Notes: generated by a model from the letters alone, not told the origin. Shown: positions 16,290 to 25,929, counted from the stretch's first letter. The stretch: 39,102 bases of DNA from Planctomycetota bacterium (GCA_016872715.1 VGZD01000024.1:1-39102), one strand, 5' to 3'. Made by a program: numbers and translations.

Positions 16290-19200
16290 TCAGTTCCTCA
16301 CCACCGTATCGTCGAGGTTGAGCAGCACGCTCGCGACCGAAGCCCACGCGGCGAGTTCGGCGGCATCGACGGGGTTGCGTTCGAGCAACGCGACCCGCTC
16401 GCGCGCCTTCGCGACGTCGGAAAACTCCGTTCGCGCGTCGCGCAAGAGTGCGAGCAACACGTCCGACTCCACGGCACTCGGCGCGCGCGCCGTGCAGGCG
16501 AGGAAGGCCCACTCCAGCCGCTGCGCGTCCGGGCCGCCGCGTTCGCGCACGATGCGCCGCGCCAGCGCGAGCGAGCATTCGACGAACGCGGGGTCGTCGA
16601 GCAACGCTAGCGCCTGTAGCGGCGTGTTCGTGCGGTCGCGACGCGTACACGCGATCTCGCGGCTCGGAGCATCGAAGAGCTGGAACGTCACATACGGAGC
16701 GGTGCGCTTGGCGAACGTGTAGATGCCGCGGCGATGGCGGTCGACGCCAGCGCTCTCGCGCCAGTCTTCGCCGGAGTAGGCCGAATTCCACGTGCCCGCG
16801 GGCTGCGGCGGAAACACGCTCTCTCCGCCGAGCGACTCGACGAGCAGGCCGCAGATCGCGAGCGCGTTGTCGCGCAGCATCTCGGCTTCCATGCGCATCC
16901 GCGCGCCGCGCGCGAGCTCGATGTTGTGACGATCGCGCCCGTACTCCTCGCGCGAGACGTCCGAGCTGCGTCGATACGCGGCCGAGGTCACGATCGTCTC
17001 CACCAGCGCCTTCATGTCCCAGCCGCGCTCGACGAACTCGCTCGCCAGCCAGTCGAGCAACTCGGGATGCGTCGGCGCATCGCCGCGCAAACCGAAGTCC
17101 TGACCCGTGGCGACGATGCCGCGGCCGAAAAAGAGCTCCCACGTGCGGTTGACGTGCGCGCGCGCGGCGAGCGGGTTGGCGGAACTCGCGAGCCAGCGCG
17201 CGAGAGCGAGCCGCGCCGGCTCGTCGCCGCGAAGCTCGCCGAACAGCGCCGGGATTCCCGCCTCCACAGGCTCTCCCGGCGCGAGGAAGCTGCCGCGCAC
17301 GAAAACGTGGCTCGGACGCGGTGTGGCGAGCGCTTCCATCACCATCACGGTCGGGAGCGTCGCTTCGATCTCAGCGCGGCGCTGGCGCAAGTTCGTGAGC
17401 TCGTCCGCGAGCGCGCTGCCGAGCACCGACGGCCCGCGCCGGTACCAGTCGCGCAACTGGCGAGCCTGTTCCGCGCTGCGCTCCTCGCTCGCGAGCTTCA
17501 GCAACGCCCCGATCTGCGGCGTGATGCGGTCATCGGTCAGAGTTCCGACGTCGAACGCAAAGCCCGATCCTCCGCCGCCGTTGGTGACCTTCACCAGCAG
17601 CTCGTTCCGTCCTTCGCGCAACCGCACTTGCAGGCGAGTCGGCGTGCCCGTGTAGGTCGTGTAGTCATTCGACTCGTGCAGCAGCTTGCCGTTCAGCCAG
17701 AGCTTGAACGCATCATCACCACCGACGAAGAGCTCGAGCTGCTGCGAGTGGCTCGCGTCGATCTCGCGCGTGAAATAATGGCTGCAACGTTCGCCTTCGA
17801 GCGGGAGCTTCTGTTGGTTGGGCTTGAGTTGAAGCTCCTTCCAAACGAGGGCTCCATCTCGATAGCTCGCAGCGAACGGCAGGCCGTCGCGCAATTCGAG
17901 CTCGGGCTCGAAGGTGGCGTCGCGAGCCTCTTCGAAGCTGGCCGCGTCGAACGGCCCGACGCGTCGCCAAGGCGCCAAGATCGGCCGACGGAAGAGTCCC
18001 AGCGTCGGTGTGTGGCTGCCGGTCGAGATGCGCAGGCGCCCGGTGGCATGGCGCGGGTAGGGCGACTCGAAACGCAGGCGAATCTGGAGCTGGTCTCCGA
18101 CAGCCGCGACCGGATAGCGGCCGGAAAAGCGCTGAAATTCGGCGAAGTGTGGGCTGCTCGTAGCGCCCCCGATCGCCCACCCCGTGCTGAGATCGCCATC
18201 GACCGAGTTCGCGGCGCGGAAGGGTCCGTTGCGCTGCTCGAAATCGACATCGTGGGCGGAATAGCCGCTGGGGTGGACGCTCGTGACACCGTCGTCGCCG
18301 ATCACCGCGACTTCGAGCTCGGACAGCACGAAGTTTCCATGGCTCGCTCGCCCCGGACCACGCGCTTCGCCCTCGAGCGGCAGCACGTCGAGGCGCACGA
18401 GCTGCACCTGCTCCGGAGGCGGTCCGCGGAACGTGTAGCTCACGCGGTCCGGCTCGGGCCCCGTGACGGTGATCGTGCCATCGTCCGCAACCGCGAATGC
18501 CAAGGGCTCGGGTGAGTCGCTCTCCAGCTCCGTGGGGATCCACGCGCTCCACTGGGTTTCTTTGCGGGAGTTCTGCTGGAACAGTCGGATCGCCTCCCAC
18601 TCGCGTTGCTCCTCGTCGAGCGCCTCGTCGGCAGCCGTGAGCTTGCGCTCCAGCTCCTCGATGCGCTTCGCGATGGCCTCGATTTCGCGCTCCTGCTCCG
18701 CGGTCGGCGCGCGCAGCACGGGCTCGGGCGTCTTGCCCCCGTCAGCGGTCTGGTTGAGCGCCGCGAACAGCTTGTAGTAATCGCGCTGCGAGAACGGATC
18801 GTACTTGTGGTCGTGGCACTGCGCGCAGGCGAGCGTCGAGCCCATCCAGATCGTCGCGGTCGTGTTGACGCGATCGATCACGGCCGCGCTGCGGAACTCC
18901 TCCGCATCCGTGCCGCCTTCCTCGTTGAGCATCGTATTGCGATGGAACGCCGTGGCGATGCGCTGCGAGCGCGTCGCGTCCGGGAGCAGATCCCCAGCGA
19001 GCTGTTCGATCGAGAAGCGGTCGAACCGCAGGTTGTCGTTGAGCGCCGCGATCACCCAGTCGCGGTAGGGCGCCATCGAGCGCCGCGCGTCCTTCTCGTA
19101 CCCCTGCGTGTCGGCGTAGCGAGCGAGATCGAGCCACGGCCGCGCCATGCGCTCGCCATAGCGCGGCGACGCGAGCAACTTCTTCACGAGCTGCTCGTAG

Positions 19201-19823
19201 GCATCGGCGCGCGTGTCGTTCTCGAACTCCGCAACCTCATCGAAAGTCGGCGGAATCCCCGTCAGGTCCAAGTGCAGCCGACGCACGAGCGTCGCTCGGC
19301 TCGCCTCCGGCGCCGGCGTGATTCCCCCGCGCTCGAGCCGCTCCTCCACGAACGCGTCCACTTCATTGCGCACACGCTCGCGATGCGCGACCCGCGGCAC
19401 CGCAGGCCGCAGCGGCCGCTGGTACGCCCAGTGCTTCGCTCGTACATCGACCCCTGCCGCCTCGTCGGGCCACTGTGCTCCCCCATCGATCCAGCGCCGA
19501 ATCGTCTCGATCTCCGCCGCCGACAGCGGCGCCGCCTTGTGCGGCATGCGCTCGTCGGAGTCCTCCGCCAACAGCCGCGTGTACAGCGAGCTCGCCGCCG
19601 CATTCCCAGGCACGATCACCTGCTCCGTTCCGCCATGGGAGCCCGCCAACGCCCGCTCCCGCAAGTCCAACCGCAAGTCCGCTTTGCTCTTTTTCGCCCC
19701 ATGGCACTCCACGCAGTGCCGCTCCAACAGCGGCGCCACCTCGCGCCCAAACTCAACCTCCTGCACCGCCCCGAGCGCAACGAGCACCACCAGCGACAAC
19801 ATGCGCTCCAGTCTATCCCCCAC
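16290..19823 (-). CDS. Planctomycete cytochrome C / DUF1549 / DUF1553 protein
   Basis: This is a 1177-residue exported protein. After a short signal (1-21) comes a PSCyt1-type heme domain with C37-V-E-C40-H41 and a likely axial Met93 (ERMPHK), then DUF1549 (about 140-360), a charged coiled coil (about 380-420), a beta-rich middle with discoidin- or PA14-like character (about 430-790) and DUF1553 (about 830-1130). The family is characteristic of planctomycetes and is co-transcribed with a DUF1501 gene, as here. Its biochemical role is unknown; electron transfer coupled to polysaccharide or small-molecule breakdown has been suggested. A GTG at 19823 preceded by GAGG was chosen; an ATG 7 codons later is the alternative and shortens the charged start of the signal. 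Confidence 0.92.
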   Translation of the reverse strand: MGDRLERMLSLVVLVALGAVQEVEFGREVAPLLERHCVECHGAKKSKADLRLDLRERALAGSHGGTEQVIVPGNAAASSLYTRLLAEDSDERMPHKAAPLSAAEIETIRRWIDGGAQWPDEAAGVDVRAKHWAYQRPLRPAVPRVAHRERVRNEVDAFVEERLERGGITPAPEASRATLVRRLHLDLTGIPPTFDEVAEFENDTRADAYEQLVKKLLASPRYGERMARPWLDLARYADTQGYEKDARRSMAPYRDWVIAALNDNLRFDRFSIEQLAGDLLPDATRSQRIATAFHRNTMLNEEGGTDAEEFRSAAVIDRVNTTATIWMGSTLACAQCHDHKYDPFSQRDYYKLFAALNQTADGGKTPEPVLRAPTAEQEREIEAIAKRIEELERKLTAADEALDEEQREWEAIRLFQQNSRKETQWSAWIPTELESDSPEPLAFAVADDGTITVTGPEPDRVSYTFRGPPPEQVQLVRLDVLPLEGEARGPGRASHGNFVLSELEVAVIGDDGVTSVHPSGYSAHDVDFEQRNGPFRAANSVDGDLSTGWAIGGATSSPHFAEFQRFSGRYPVAAVGDQLQIRLRFESPYPRHATGRLRISTGSHTPTLGLFRRPILAPWRRVGPFDAASFEEARDATFEPELELRDGLPFAASYRDGALVWKELQLKPNQQKLPLEGERCSHYFTREIDASHSQQLELFVGGDDAFKLWLNGKLLHESNDYTTYTGTPTRLQVRLREGRNELLVKVTNGGGGSGFAFDVGTLTDDRITPQIGALLKLASEERSAEQARQLRDWYRRGPSVLGSALADELTNLRQRRAEIEATLPTVMVMEALATPRPSHVFVRGSFLAPGEPVEAGIPALFGELRGDEPARLALARWLASSANPLAARAHVNRTWELFFGRGIVATGQDFGLRGDAPTHPELLDWLASEFVERGWDMKALVETIVTSAAYRRSSDVSREEYGRDRHNIELARGARMRMEAEMLRDNALAICGLLVESLGGESVFPPQPAGTWNSAYSGEDWRESAGVDRHRRGIYTFAKRTAPYVTFQLFDAPSREIACTRRDRTNTPLQALALLDDPAFVECSLALARRIVRERGGPDAQRLEWAFLACTARAPSAVESDVLLALLRDARTEFSDVAKARERVALLERNPVDAAELAAWASVASVLLNLDDTVVRN

Positions 19824-19920
19824 CGCTCACGCACCTCTTGGCGCCAACCACACGAACGGAACGAACGCGCTGCGGTTCAACCCTGCCCGCCGTGGCCCTC
19901 TCAAGGCGGCTCCAGAAACA

Positions 19921-19952
19921 GAGCCGGGGCGCCCCGAAGGGCACCCCGGCTC
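19921..19952 (-). terminator. Strong hairpin terminator of the TSP3-repeat gene
   Basis: GAGCCGGGG (19921-19929) pairs perfectly with CCCCGGCTC (19944-19952), and inside it GCCC pairs with GGGC around a CGAA/TTCG tetraloop. On the minus strand it follows the stop of the gene at 19985 by 32 bases and is itself followed by TGTTTCTG, a weak U-tract. Confidence 0.75.
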
Positions 19953-19984
19953 GTTTCGCAGGAGCGGCCGCGCCGCTCACGCCA

Positions 19985-22900
19985 TCACGGGCAGGTCTTG
20001 AACTGCAGAGCGTTCGAGAGGTTCGTGGTGCCCGGAGCCGTGGGGTCGCGGAACCACGCTTGCACGTTGACGATCATCCCAGCCTGGAAGGGCTGGCCGA
20101 GGGCCGTCGGGCGCGCGGCGAGGAAGCCCAGGAAGTCGAGCGAAATCGTGCCGTTGCAGCCGCCGACGGTGCCGCCGGTGCTGACGGCGTTCGCGCGCTG
20201 GATCGGCGACTTCACGCACAGGGTGCTCGTGTTGCCCGGCGCCCAGACCGACGACTTCGGTCCGAACACGCCGTAGAAGAGCAGGCCCTGCTTCTGGCCT
20301 TCGACGCTGCTCGCGGTGAGCACGAAGCCCGAGGACGCGGCGACGCTCGGAGAACCCGCGGCCGACATGACCGGCGAGCAACCGCTCGAGGTGGTCGACG
20401 GAGAGCAGTAGGACACGATGCCGGGGCAGGCCGCGCACTGGTCGGGCGTGCCGTCATGGTTGACGTCCCACTGCGTGCCAGCCGCGAGCTCGCACACGTC
20501 ACCCACGCCGTCCGAGTCGCAGTCAGCCTGCGTCGGGTTGGCGATGGCGTCACAGTTGTCGACGCAGTCCCGGATGCCGTCGCCGTCGGTGTCGATATCC
20601 GAAACGCCGCAGCCGCAGAACCCGGGCGCGACCTTGTTGGGGTCGTTGGGGCACAGATCGTTGCAGTTGGGCGTGCCGTCGTTGTCGCTGTCGGTGTCGG
20701 CCACGCCGCACCCGCACACGCCCGGAGTCGCCTTGAGCGGGTCGTTCGGGCAGCCGTCGCAGGCGTCGCCAACCTCGTCACCGTCGCTGTCGCCCTGCGG
20801 CGGGTTGTACACCGTCGGGCAGTTGTCGCAGGCGTTGCCGACGAAGTCGTTGTCGGTGTCGAGCTGGTTGGTGTTGGCGGTCTGCGGGCAGTTGTCGCAG
20901 ACGTTGCCCACGCCGTCCTGGTCGCCGTCGGCCTGAGCCGGGTTGTAGGTCGTCGGGCAGTTGTCCTGACAGTTCAGGTCGCCGTCGCCGTCGCTGTCAG
21001 CGTCGGCCACGCCGCAACCGCAGACGCCCGGAGCCGTCTTGAGCGGATCGTTCGGGCAGCCGTCGACACAGTTCGCCACGCCGTCACCGTCGCTGTCGGT
21101 GTCGGGCACGCCGCAACCGCACTGGCCGGGGGCCTGCTTGAGCGGGTCGTTCGGGCAGCCGTCGACACAGTTCGCCACGCCGTCACCGTCGCTGTCGGTG
21201 TCGGGCACGCCGCAACCGCACTGGCCGGGGGCCTGCTTGAGCGGATCGTTCGGGCAGCCATCGACGCAGTCGTTGGCACCGTCACCGTCCGTGTCCGGGC
21301 AGTTGGAGCCGCCGGGGACGTCGACGCCGGTGAAGGTGATCTGCGTCGGCGTGCCGGGCTTGAACAGCGTCACCGTCACGTTGCCCGGGGCGGGCGCGCC
21401 CGAGGAGCGGAAGCGGTAGTTGTAGGTCGTGCTCCAGCGCAGGGCGTTGGCGTTGACGTTCTGAGTGTAGGTCTGCGTGGCCCACGAGATGTTGGAGCCC
21501 CCGTTGACCGTCGAGGTCCAATCGGTGCCGGAGTACGGCTCGCCCGAGTGATAGGGAACGTCCTTGAACTCGACGCTCGTCGCGCCCGAGCCGGCGCCGA
21601 GCGGGATCGAGATCTGCTGGGCGCCGCGGTCGCTGTTCATGTTGAACAGCGCGTATTCGTAGTGGAACTGACCGCCGCCGACGTTGGTCACCTTGCGCGC
21701 GAGATAGATGCGACCGTCACCGGGGACGTCGACGTAGCTGATCGCGACGCCGGTGTCCATCTGAGCCCAGCGCTGCACGGCGGGGATCAGCGGGATCGTC
21801 GAACTATTGAACGACAGATCGTAGGTGCCGTTGGTCAGCAACGATCCGACGGTCACGCCGCGCACCGAGTAGTTGTTGTAGCGGTTGGCCGCGGGCTCGT
21901 CCGTGCAGATGTAGACGACCTCGCCCACATATTGGGCCCCGCTGTTCAACGCCGGATCGAGGTCAGGCTGATTGACCTGCAGGCGCTTGTAGATCGCGTT
22001 CCCCGACGCGCCGGCGCCGAGCACATAGGGGTAGGGGTAGTCGCCCGTCCAGGGCTGGATCTCCGAACGCGGGCCGCAGCCGGGCTGCGAGGCGTTGAGG
22101 CTCGCCGAGTAGGTGTCCGTGGCGAACAAGCCGAGCCAGTCGCAGCTCCCGTTCGCGACATAGGTCGGGTTGGGAATGTTGTTGGGGTTGATGGTCGTGC
22201 AGCTCGGCGCGTCGGCGGCGCAGAAGCCGTGTTTCAGCCAGCTCAAGCCGATCTGCTCGAAGCGCGTCGCACCATTGACCGTCTTGAAGCGGTACAGCTG
22301 GGTGCCGATCACCGGGTGTTCGGTGGCCTGCGCTCCGGCGTCGATCCAGATCGCATTCTGGTCGCCGACATTGCAGGACACCGTCGTCGCGGCGTAGGCG
22401 CCGATGGTCCCCACGAGGCCGTACTCGCTGAGGGTGGAGCCGATCGTGCTGACGATGACGTCAGGACCGATCACCGCGCCGGCGGCGGCAGGCGCGGACA
22501 GGGTCAACGGGCGGGCGGGGTCGAACATGGCCGAGCCCATCAGGGTGATCGAACCGATCGGGAGGCGCGCGGAGCGGTCGAGGCCGAGCTCTTCCGCCAG
22601 CGCAGCCGCGACGACGAGCTCACCGGTCAGCGAGAACTGCTCGCCGCGCTCGATGAAGGCGGCTTGGTCAGGCAATTCGAACACCGGGCGACCGGCGAGA
22701 TCGCTGGAGTTGGAAATCACGCACCACACGCCGTCGTAGATGGCGACCGAGAGATCGCCGATCCCGAGCTCGCGTCCGTCGGGCGTCGTGATCACGAACT
22801 GGCCCGGCGCGGTCGACATGGCTTGCGAGACGAAGCCCGCCACGCCACGGTCGCTGCGGTAGAGCTCCGCGATGCCCTTGAGGTTGGCGACGAGCGATTG

Positions 22901-23083
22901 GTCCGCGTCGACGCCGATCACGCTCACCGACGACCCGACAGGGAGACCCTGATCGGCGCGCGGGAACACGAGCAGCTCGCCAGAAAGCAAGTAGCCGCGC
23001 GACTCGAGCGAGAGCTCGTTGGCGGCGGCGACCGTGGACACGAGGCTGAGCGCGGCGGCGCTCACGACAAGGCATCGATTCAT
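19985..23083 (-). CDS. Secreted protein with thrombospondin type-3 repeats and planctomycete C-terminal domain
   Basis: This exported 1032-residue protein has a signal peptide at about 1-21. Residues 22-590 match the neighbouring gene at 23483-25780 almost block by block (for example SCNVGDQ, RFEQIGLSWLKHGFCAADA, YICTDEPAANRYNNYS). Residues about 593-885 are an insertion absent from that paralogue, made of Cys-rich calcium-binding repeats of the thrombospondin type-3 kind: DxDxDGxxD motifs, five copies of CGCGV, and CPNDPLK units. It ends with an EF-hand-like DVNHDGTPD. Residues about 886-1032 form a C-terminal domain shared with the paralogue, starting near YCSPSTTSSGC and ending in TCP. I infer a calcium-stiffened surface or matrix protein; no enzymatic motif is recognised. 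Confidence 0.88.
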   Translation of the reverse strand: MNRCLVVSAAALSLVSTVAAANELSLESRGYLLSGELLVFPRADQGLPVGSSVSVIGVDADQSLVANLKGIAELYRSDRGVAGFVSQAMSTAPGQFVITTPDGRELGIGDLSVAIYDGVWCVISNSSDLAGRPVFELPDQAAFIERGEQFSLTGELVVAAALAEELGLDRSARLPIGSITLMGSAMFDPARPLTLSAPAAAGAVIGPDVIVSTIGSTLSEYGLVGTIGAYAATTVSCNVGDQNAIWIDAGAQATEHPVIGTQLYRFKTVNGATRFEQIGLSWLKHGFCAADAPSCTTINPNNIPNPTYVANGSCDWLGLFATDTYSASLNASQPGCGPRSEIQPWTGDYPYPYVLGAGASGNAIYKRLQVNQPDLDPALNSGAQYVGEVVYICTDEPAANRYNNYSVRGVTVGSLLTNGTYDLSFNSSTIPLIPAVQRWAQMDTGVAISYVDVPGDGRIYLARKVTNVGGGQFHYEYALFNMNSDRGAQQISIPLGAGSGATSVEFKDVPYHSGEPYSGTDWTSTVNGGSNISWATQTYTQNVNANALRWSTTYNYRFRSSGAPAPGNVTVTLFKPGTPTQITFTGVDVPGGSNCPDTDGDGANDCVDGCPNDPLKQAPGQCGCGVPDTDSDGDGVANCVDGCPNDPLKQAPGQCGCGVPDTDSDGDGVANCVDGCPNDPLKTAPGVCGCGVADADSDGDGDLNCQDNCPTTYNPAQADGDQDGVGNVCDNCPQTANTNQLDTDNDFVGNACDNCPTVYNPPQGDSDGDEVGDACDGCPNDPLKATPGVCGCGVADTDSDNDGTPNCNDLCPNDPNKVAPGFCGCGVSDIDTDGDGIRDCVDNCDAIANPTQADCDSDGVGDVCELAAGTQWDVNHDGTPDQCAACPGIVSYCSPSTTSSGCSPVMSAAGSPSVAASSGFVLTASSVEGQKQGLLFYGVFGPKSSVWAPGNTSTLCVKSPIQRANAVSTGGTVGGCNGTISLDFLGFLAARPTALGQPFQAGMIVNVQAWFRDPTAPGTTNLSNALQFKTCP
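21061..21258 (-). repeat. 99-bp tandem duplication inside the TSP3 region
   Basis: Positions 21061-21159 and 21160-21258 match at 98 of 99 bases; the one difference is G at 21145 against A at 21244. Each unit encodes 33 residues (CVDGCPNDPLKQAPGQCGCG plus VPDTDSDGDGVAN), so the repeat number can change without a frameshift. The near identity at DNA level suggests a recent duplication or ongoing gene conversion. Confidence 0.95.
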
Positions 23084-23482
23084 GGGGGTTCCCTAGGGCT
23101 CCAGAGACTGAGGGGCTCGAGCGCGCCTGCCCACCCCGGCCTCAGCCCCCCCGGAAGGGCCGATGGAACAGGGGCGAGCAGCGAACGCCCGCGAGACCTT
23201 CCGAGTCTAACCGCTAACCGCGAGATCGGGGCCACCGACCGCGGATGCGATAGTAAAAGGAAAGTCCTTCACGGTACGACGTTGGACAGGCTTTCTCTGT
23301 TCCGCGCGATCCGGGGGGGCGCGAGCCGTCCCCCACGGACGCTGCCGCCGACCGCCCCCTCAGGCCGAGGCGGGAGCCGCCGAGCGGGGCTCGAGAGGAC
23401 CTCGCACGGGGCGTCGCGCTGTGGCGGTCCGCTCAGAACGGTCAGCGTGATCCGTCAGGAGTGCTCGACAGGTCCACCCATC
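23084..23482. other. 399-bp gap between the two secreted paralogues
   Basis: I see no gene of its own. On the minus strand TACTAT (23255-23250) could be a -10 for the gene starting at 23083, giving a leader of about 160 bases, but no -35 fits. The leader side holds CTGAGG (23108-23113) / CCTCAG (23140-23145) and an overlapping GGGGCT / AGCCCC pair, which are mutually exclusive pairings. A short AT-richer patch lies at 23250-23300. Confidence 0.35.
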
Positions 23483-25780
23483 TCAGGGACAGAGGGTGAA
23501 GCCCAGGCCGTTCGAGAGGTTCGTGCCCGCGGGCGCGGGCGGGTCGCGGAACCACGTCTGCGCGTAGAACATCTCGCCGGCGGTGTACGGGCTGCCCAGA
23601 CCGCTGGGGTTGGCCGCGCGCCACGCGTTCCAGTCGATGGAGATCGAGCCGTTGCACTGACCCACGGTGCCACCGGACTGGCTCGGGGCGGTGCGCTGCA
23701 CCGGCGTCGTCACGCACAGGGTCGAAGTCGAACCCAGCGCCCAGGCAAGGCTCGTCTGGCCGATGCCGAAGAACACGAGCCCCGTGCGGCCGCCTTCGAG
23801 GCTCGAGCACGCGATCTGGAAGCCTGAGCTCGCCGTGGCGCTCGCGCTGCCGGTGCCGGACATCTGCGGGGCGCAGCCCAGCGTCGTGGAACTCGTCGTG
23901 CAGTAGACGAACGAGCCACAGCCGGTTCCGGGGACGTCCGCGAGGAAGCTGACCGTGGTCGGCGTGCCGGGCTTGAACAGCGTGACCGTGATGGTGCCCT
24001 GCACCGGCGCCGCGATCGCGTCGAAGCGGTAGTTGTAGGTCGTGCTCCAGCGCAGGGCGTTGGCGTTGGCGTTCTGCGCGTGGGTCTGGCTCGCCCAAGC
24101 GATGTTCGACCCAGACGTGAAGGTCGGCGTCCAATCGGTGCTCGAGTAGGGCTCGCCCGAGTGGTAGTCGACGTCCTTGAAGCCGATGTTGGTCGGAACC
24201 GTACCGGCCTGCAGCGGAATCGAAATCGCCTGCGCGCCGCGGTCGCTGTTCATGTTGAACAGCGCGTACTCGTAGTGGTGCTGGCCGTTGGTGAGCTGGG
24301 TGGTCTTGTAGGCGAGGTACAGACGACCATCGCCCGCCACGTCGACCGAGCGCACGGTGACGCCCGGATCGATCGTCGCCCAGTGCATCAGGGCCGACTT
24401 GAGCGGGATCGTCGAGCCCGCGAAGTTCAGGCCGTACTGGCCGCTCGCGAAGGTCCCGACCGTCGTCGAACGGATCGAGTAGTTGTTGTAGCGGTTGGCG
24501 GCGGGCTCGTCCGTGCAGATGTAGACGACCTCTCCCCAGTACGTGGCGCCGACGTTTTGAGCGGGATCGAGCTCGTTCTTGTGCACCTGCAAGCGCTTGT
24601 AAATGGCATTGCCGCTCGCGCCCGCACCCAGTTGGTAGGGGAAGGGATAGGCACCCGTCCACGGCTGGATCTCCGAGCGCGGGCCGCAGCCGGGCTGCGA
24701 GGCGTTGAGTCCGTCGGAGTAGGTGTCGGTGGCGAACAGTCCCAGCCAGTCGCAGCTGCCGTTGCTGACGTAGGTGGGGTTGGAAATCCCGTTGGGGTTG
24801 ATCGAAGTGCAGCTGGGCGCATCCGCAGCGCAGAAGCCGTGCTTGAGCCAGCTCATGCCGATCTGCTCGAAACGCGTGGCCCCGTTGACCGTCTTGAAGC
24901 GGTAGAGCTGAGTGCCGATCACCGGGTGGCGGTTGGGCTGCGCTCCAGAGTCGATCCAGATCGCCTCTTGGTCGCCGACGTTGCAGGAGACGGTCGTGAC
25001 CGCATAGGCGCCGATGTCTCCGACCGCGCCGTACTCGCCGAAGGTGGAGCCGATGGTGCTGACGATCACATCCGGACCGATGACCGCTCCGGCCGCGGCG
25101 GGAGCGCGAGCCGTGAAGGGGCGCGCCGGGTCGAACATCGCGGAGCCGAGCAAGGTCAGCGCGCCCAGGGGCGTGCGCGCGTCGAGTTTCAGGCCGAGCT
25201 CGAGCGCGAGCGAGGGAGCGAGCAGCAACTCGCCCGTGACGGCGAAGTCCTCGCCGCGCTCGAACCAAGCGCCGTCCTTGTTCGCGAGCACGAACACCGG
25301 GCGGCCAGCGAGGTCGCCGGAGTGAGCGAGCAGCGTCCACTCGCCGTCGTAGAGGACGAGCGAGAGGTCGCCCAAGCCAAGCTGCTCTCCGGCCGGACCG
25401 GCGAGCACGAACTGCCCCGCGCCCGTCGACATGCGGCTCGAGCCGAACGCGATCGGCTGACCAGCCTCGCGCACGAGCTCGGCGCGACCTTGCAGATGCG
25501 ACGAAATCGACTCGGCGGCGTCGACGCCGAGTGCGCCGAGGCTCCAGCCTTCGCTCAGCGCGATCTCGGCCCGCGGGAAGAGCAGCAGCTCGCCCTCGAG
25601 CAAGAACTCACGCAGATTCGCGCGGGAATCCGGCGCAGGGGAATCCGACGCAGGGGACTGCGGCAAGGACGTGGGCGCGGCCGTGCTCGTCGACCCGGCG
25701 AGGAGCGGGGAGTTCGCCGCGAGCAGCGCTGCCACGGCGAGGATGGGACGGAGAGAAATCGTGGTGGAACGAACGTGCAT
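23483..25780 (-). CDS. Secreted paralogue without TSP3 repeats
   Basis: This exported 765-residue protein has a signal peptide at about 1-30, followed by a Ser/Pro/Ala-rich linker. The main body (about 55-620) is homologous to the body of the gene at 19985-23083, with shared blocks GPDVIVSTIGST, GCGPRSEIQPWTG, ALFNMNSDRGAQ and RWSTTYNYRF. Here FLADVPGTGCG leads straight into the C-terminal domain (about 630-765: CTTSSTTLGC, then SSLEGGRTGLVFFGIG, ending in LCP) with no repeat block. No catalytic motif is recognised. The ATG at 25780 begins the signal; the frame upstream is open but not signal-like. Tandem position and similarity indicate a local gene duplication. Confidence 0.88.
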   Translation of the reverse strand: MHVRSTTISLRPILAVAALLAANSPLLAGSTSTAAPTSLPQSPASDSPAPDSRANLREFLLEGELLLFPRAEIALSEGWSLGALGVDAAESISSHLQGRAELVREAGQPIAFGSSRMSTGAGQFVLAGPAGEQLGLGDLSLVLYDGEWTLLAHSGDLAGRPVFVLANKDGAWFERGEDFAVTGELLLAPSLALELGLKLDARTPLGALTLLGSAMFDPARPFTARAPAAAGAVIGPDVIVSTIGSTFGEYGAVGDIGAYAVTTVSCNVGDQEAIWIDSGAQPNRHPVIGTQLYRFKTVNGATRFEQIGMSWLKHGFCAADAPSCTSINPNGISNPTYVSNGSCDWLGLFATDTYSDGLNASQPGCGPRSEIQPWTGAYPFPYQLGAGASGNAIYKRLQVHKNELDPAQNVGATYWGEVVYICTDEPAANRYNNYSIRSTTVGTFASGQYGLNFAGSTIPLKSALMHWATIDPGVTVRSVDVAGDGRLYLAYKTTQLTNGQHHYEYALFNMNSDRGAQAISIPLQAGTVPTNIGFKDVDYHSGEPYSSTDWTPTFTSGSNIAWASQTHAQNANANALRWSTTYNYRFDAIAAPVQGTITVTLFKPGTPTTVSFLADVPGTGCGSFVYCTTSSTTLGCAPQMSGTGSASATASSGFQIACSSLEGGRTGLVFFGIGQTSLAWALGSTSTLCVTTPVQRTAPSQSGGTVGQCNGSISIDWNAWRAANPSGLGSPYTAGEMFYAQTWFRDPPAPAGTNLSNGLGFTLCP

Positions 25781-25929
25781 CGGTTGAGCTTCCTGAGGCT
25801 TCGAGCGTCTTCGGTGAGCGATCCGCGCGTGGCGTCGGGGGGGGATGGCAACCGAGCCGCAGAGGCGACTCCCGGTCCGCTCCCCGACGGCGCGACGAGA
25901 CGAACGACTGTAGAGCAAGTTGGGCGGCG

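Noticed and set aside
20430-21300. Regular repeats as a possible CRISPR array
   Set aside because: The repeats are in frame and encode calcium-binding Asp/Gly/Cys motifs; there are no unique spacers and no cas genes.
23084-23482. Riboswitch-like leader before the TSP3-repeat gene
   Set aside because: Alternative hairpins exist, but no known aptamer motif is recognisable and GC-rich pairing by chance is likely.
19475-23827. 1450-codon open frame on the plus strand
   Set aside because: It lies antisense to the cytochrome gene end and both secreted paralogues; low-complexity Ala/Arg/Val/Asp translation, no motif.
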